The notes beneath the pieces are model-generated. The model was not told the DNA's origin, ran no database searches, and saw only the letters and a program-made list of their open reading frames with translations. 60,664 nucleotides of DNA from Bacteroidales bacterium (GTDB lineage Bacteria; Bacteroidota; Bacteroidia; Bacteroidales; WCHB1-69), in contig JAFZKY010000031.1 in assembly GCA_017551725.1 (NCBI GenBank), positions 1 to 60,664 of the forward strand, read 5' to 3'. Made by a program: the position numbers and the translations under genes. Of this stretch, positions 58,884 to 60,664 are shown piece by piece; position 1 is the stretch's first letter; each line of letters opens with the position of its first letter.

Positions 58884-58910
58884 CGGATGCCATTTTATAA
58901 TCAATCCTGT

Positions 58911-59882
58911 ATGAGGAAATTATTTTTGATAATGGTGACATGCCTGCTCTCGCTGGCCCTTTGTGCCCAGCCGGAGCAGGATGCTGCACCCGTCCATTTC
59001 TCCGACACCACCTGGTGCGACAAAGGCTTTGACTTTTACATCGGTGGCGGTATGTTCATCGGCAACAAGTTCAATGCCAATTATTATAATGGCAGCAATC
59101 TGAATGAGAATAACCTGAACTACATTTTTTTTAACCAATATTGGAAAGATGAGTTGGATCAGGTTATTAGTGAGTATTATCCTGGTATACAGATGGGGAG
59201 TGCATACTTGGAGTTGGACCCTGGTTCTGATATCTATAATTGGGAGAGCCACTACAAGTTGACTATGATGGTGTCGTTGGGCATGCGCTATAAAATCCGC
59301 AACGGGTGGGGCTTGTCGCTGTCGTATTCTTTCAGCCGGTTGACTTCTTCGTCACAGTGTTTGCTCTCGTCTAATCAGCCGTTGGGCAACGAGATGCGCC
59401 TGCCAGTGATGGCAATGGTGGGCAAGGAGGATCGTTCTACCATCGACTTTATGGCTTCCTACCTGTTTTCCAAAGTTCACAAGAATGTGAAACCTTTTTT
59501 GGAACTGGGTGTTCAGTTTAATTATGCGAAGGCCAAGTCCTTTAAAGCTGTGTTGTTGGATAAGGATGGTAAACCTGTGGGTACCGAATATTCCCTGTTG
59601 AACCAGTATGATTCGGAACATGGTTACACTCCGGGTGCGCAAACTTACGATATTACGTACGGTGGTCCCGGTTTTGGCTTTTCCGGTGCGGCGGGGTTGA
59701 AGATAGCTATCAATAAGACGGTATCATTGGATCCGACATTTTACTGCTATATGGGTCGATTGGGTATTTACCAAATGAAGAACTCGCCGCTGCCCGAGTT
59801 TCGCGAAGGCAACAAGTTCACGTTCAACTATGGCGTGCTGGTGCGCGTGGTGATGAGCGATTTCTTCTTCAGCAAACGGTAA
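58911..59882 (+). CDS. Outer-membrane beta-barrel protein
   Basis: The 323-residue protein has a signal peptide (KLFLIMVTCLLSLALCAQ), then alternating amphipathic strands (DFYIGGGMFIGNKFNANYYN, YKLTMMVSLGMRYKIRNGWG, VKPFLELGVQFNYAKA, FSGAAGLKIAINKTVSLDPT) and a final strand FNYGVLVRVVMSDFFFSKR. It is probably a porin-like or structural barrel; substrate unknown. The ATG at 58911 precedes the signal peptide; the gene lies 27 bp after lpdA. Confidence 0.78.
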   Translation: MRKLFLIMVTCLLSLALCAQPEQDAAPVHFSDTTWCDKGFDFYIGGGMFIGNKFNANYYNGSNLNENNLNYIFFNQYWKDELDQVISEYYPGIQMGSAYLELDPGSDIYNWESHYKLTMMVSLGMRYKIRNGWGLSLSYSFSRLTSSSQCLLSSNQPLGNEMRLPVMAMVGKEDRSTIDFMASYLFSKVHKNVKPFLELGVQFNYAKAKSFKAVLLDKDGKPVGTEYSLLNQYDSEHGYTPGAQTYDITYGGPGFGFSGAAGLKIAINKTVSLDPTFYCYMGRLGIYQMKNSPLPEFREGNKFTFNYGVLVRVVMSDFFFSKR

Positions 59883-59885
59883 TCG

Positions 59886-60575
59886 CTATTGCCCCGACAT
59901 TGTGTTGATCCGTCGGGCGGCGATTTTCCACACGAATATGAAAAAGATGTAGAAAACGAGGTTCAGCAGGGACGCAACGGCGGTGTTGGTCTGCTGGATG
60001 AAGTCGTTGTACATCAGGATGAAGTCGTAGATGCCGTGCAGGATGACGGGGACAATGAATGCCAAAAACAAATAGGTGTGTTTTTTGTTGCGTCTGAATT
60101 TGGCGAGGGCGAAGAAATAGCCCATGAAGATGGCGAAGAAGAAGTGGGCGGGCACGGCAAACAGGGCACGTCCCACGGCCACAGCGATACCCCCTTCTAA
60201 GACGTACATGAAGTTTTCCAGTCCGGCAAATCCCAGGCCGACGCAAGCCGCGTATTCAAGGCCGTCATAATATTCATCGAAATATTTGCTATTCCATATA
60301 AACAGGTACAGGAAGAAGAGTTTGCATAACTCCTCCGGTAAGGCCGCTTGGCAAAATGCTTGATACAGTGCATGGTGCATCGGGCTGGCGAAAGTTGTCA
60401 CCTCGAAGGAACGTAACAGTGTCAGCAGGGCGATGTCCATGATGCCGGCCAGTGCGCCGCCCAACAACGCTTTCAGCAGCAGGGGCAGCGGCTCTTTCTG
60501 GTATTGGTCTTTGCGATAGATATACACCAGCAGAACGACAACTGGCAATAAGGAAGCGGTAAGAATGATCAACAT
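59886..60575 (-). CDS. PrsW-family intramembrane metalloprotease
   Basis: This 229-residue protein has eight or so membrane helices. Family motifs: AALPEELCKLFFLY (paired Glu), GLGFAGLENFMYVL, AVPAHFFFAIFMGY and IVPVILHGIYDFIL, supplying the Glu and His residues proposed to bind the metal. PrsW proteins cleave membrane proteins such as anti-sigma factors; the substrate here is unknown. It is convergent with the barrel gene, only 3 bp away. Past its start, 60576-60664 shows only word-like TGAACTTTGAAC repeats. Confidence 0.9.
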   Translation of the reverse strand: MLIILTASLLPVVVLLVYIYRKDQYQKEPLPLLLKALLGGALAGIMDIALLTLLRSFEVTTFASPMHHALYQAFCQAALPEELCKLFFLYLFIWNSKYFDEYYDGLEYAACVGLGFAGLENFMYVLEGGIAVAVGRALFAVPAHFFFAIFMGYFFALAKFRRNKKHTYLFLAFIVPVILHGIYDFILMYNDFIQQTNTAVASLLNLVFYIFFIFVWKIAARRINTMSGQ

Positions 60576-60664
60576 GGGAACGGTGAACTATGATTATGAA
60601 CTTTGAACGATGAACTTTGGGGTTAAAAAGTTAAGAAACCAAGATTTTCACAATCAACTATTAA

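Noticed and set aside
57501-58904. Antisense frame of 467 codons over lpdA
   Set aside because: Typical shadow of a G+C-rich gene, full of His, Gly and Ala, with no recognisable domain. The similar frames opposite kamA (28804-30063) and ftsK (52309-53430) were dropped for the same reason.

Overview
The window looks like a chromosomal segment of a Bacteroidota bacterium, most likely order Bacteroidales. Seen directly: Bacteroidota-type -7 boxes (TAnnTTTG) before many genes, no consistent Shine-Dalgarno sequences, a 3359-residue surface protein ending in a type IX secretion (T9SS) sorting domain, a Bacteroidota-style tmRNA tag, a lipoprotein-type Omp85 protein (TamL) and several genes typical of this group (DUF1573, YARHG, NamZ/DUF1343, GxxExxY). 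I cannot name genus or species.

Layout. 1-7.5 kb is accessory: the 3' part of a beta-helix surface protein, a decayed AraC-type regulator end, an OhrR-type redox regulator with two operator-like palindromes that begins a small ferritin-like/HTH operon, then a mosaic in which a DUF1905 gene occurs three times (one truncated) around an orphan polyvalent-type kinase, a DUF5714 protein and an AAA ATPase. 7.5-17.3 kb is mostly housekeeping: sugar acetyltransferase, tmRNA, two DUF1573 proteins, aroQ-divIC, RNase Y, a 6S RNA candidate, zapA with a coiled-coil partner, an ECF sigma factor, efp, an lpxD paralogue and dusB. 17.4-27.5 kb is one giant T9SS surface protein. 27.5-35.5 kb holds namZ, kamA, a cupin gene, a GxxExxY gene flanked by three imperfect palindromes, a YARHG protein, kdsA and a TMTC-like membrane protein.

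35.6-51 kb holds tRNA-Ser(UGA), pspC, tamL, mreD-mreC, iorB-iorA, a lipoprotein, a DUF819 transporter-like protein, a barrel protein, gdhA, folC, a decayed GxxExxY fragment and the exbB-exbD-tonB energy-transduction operon. 51-60.6 kb has ftsK-lolA, an AT-rich island (XRE-like regulator, small secreted protein, HNH nuclease), lpdA, an outer-membrane protein and PrsW.

Functional themes are envelope biogenesis (lpxD paralogue, kdsA, tamL, mreCD, lolA, TonB system), division and chromosome segregation (divIC, zapA, ftsK), and amino-acid metabolism (kamA, iorAB, gdhA). The most unusual material is between genes: three families of palindromic or inverted repeats, two of them at GxxExxY loci (one intact, one decayed), and remnants of genes that have been duplicated, truncated or frameshifted.
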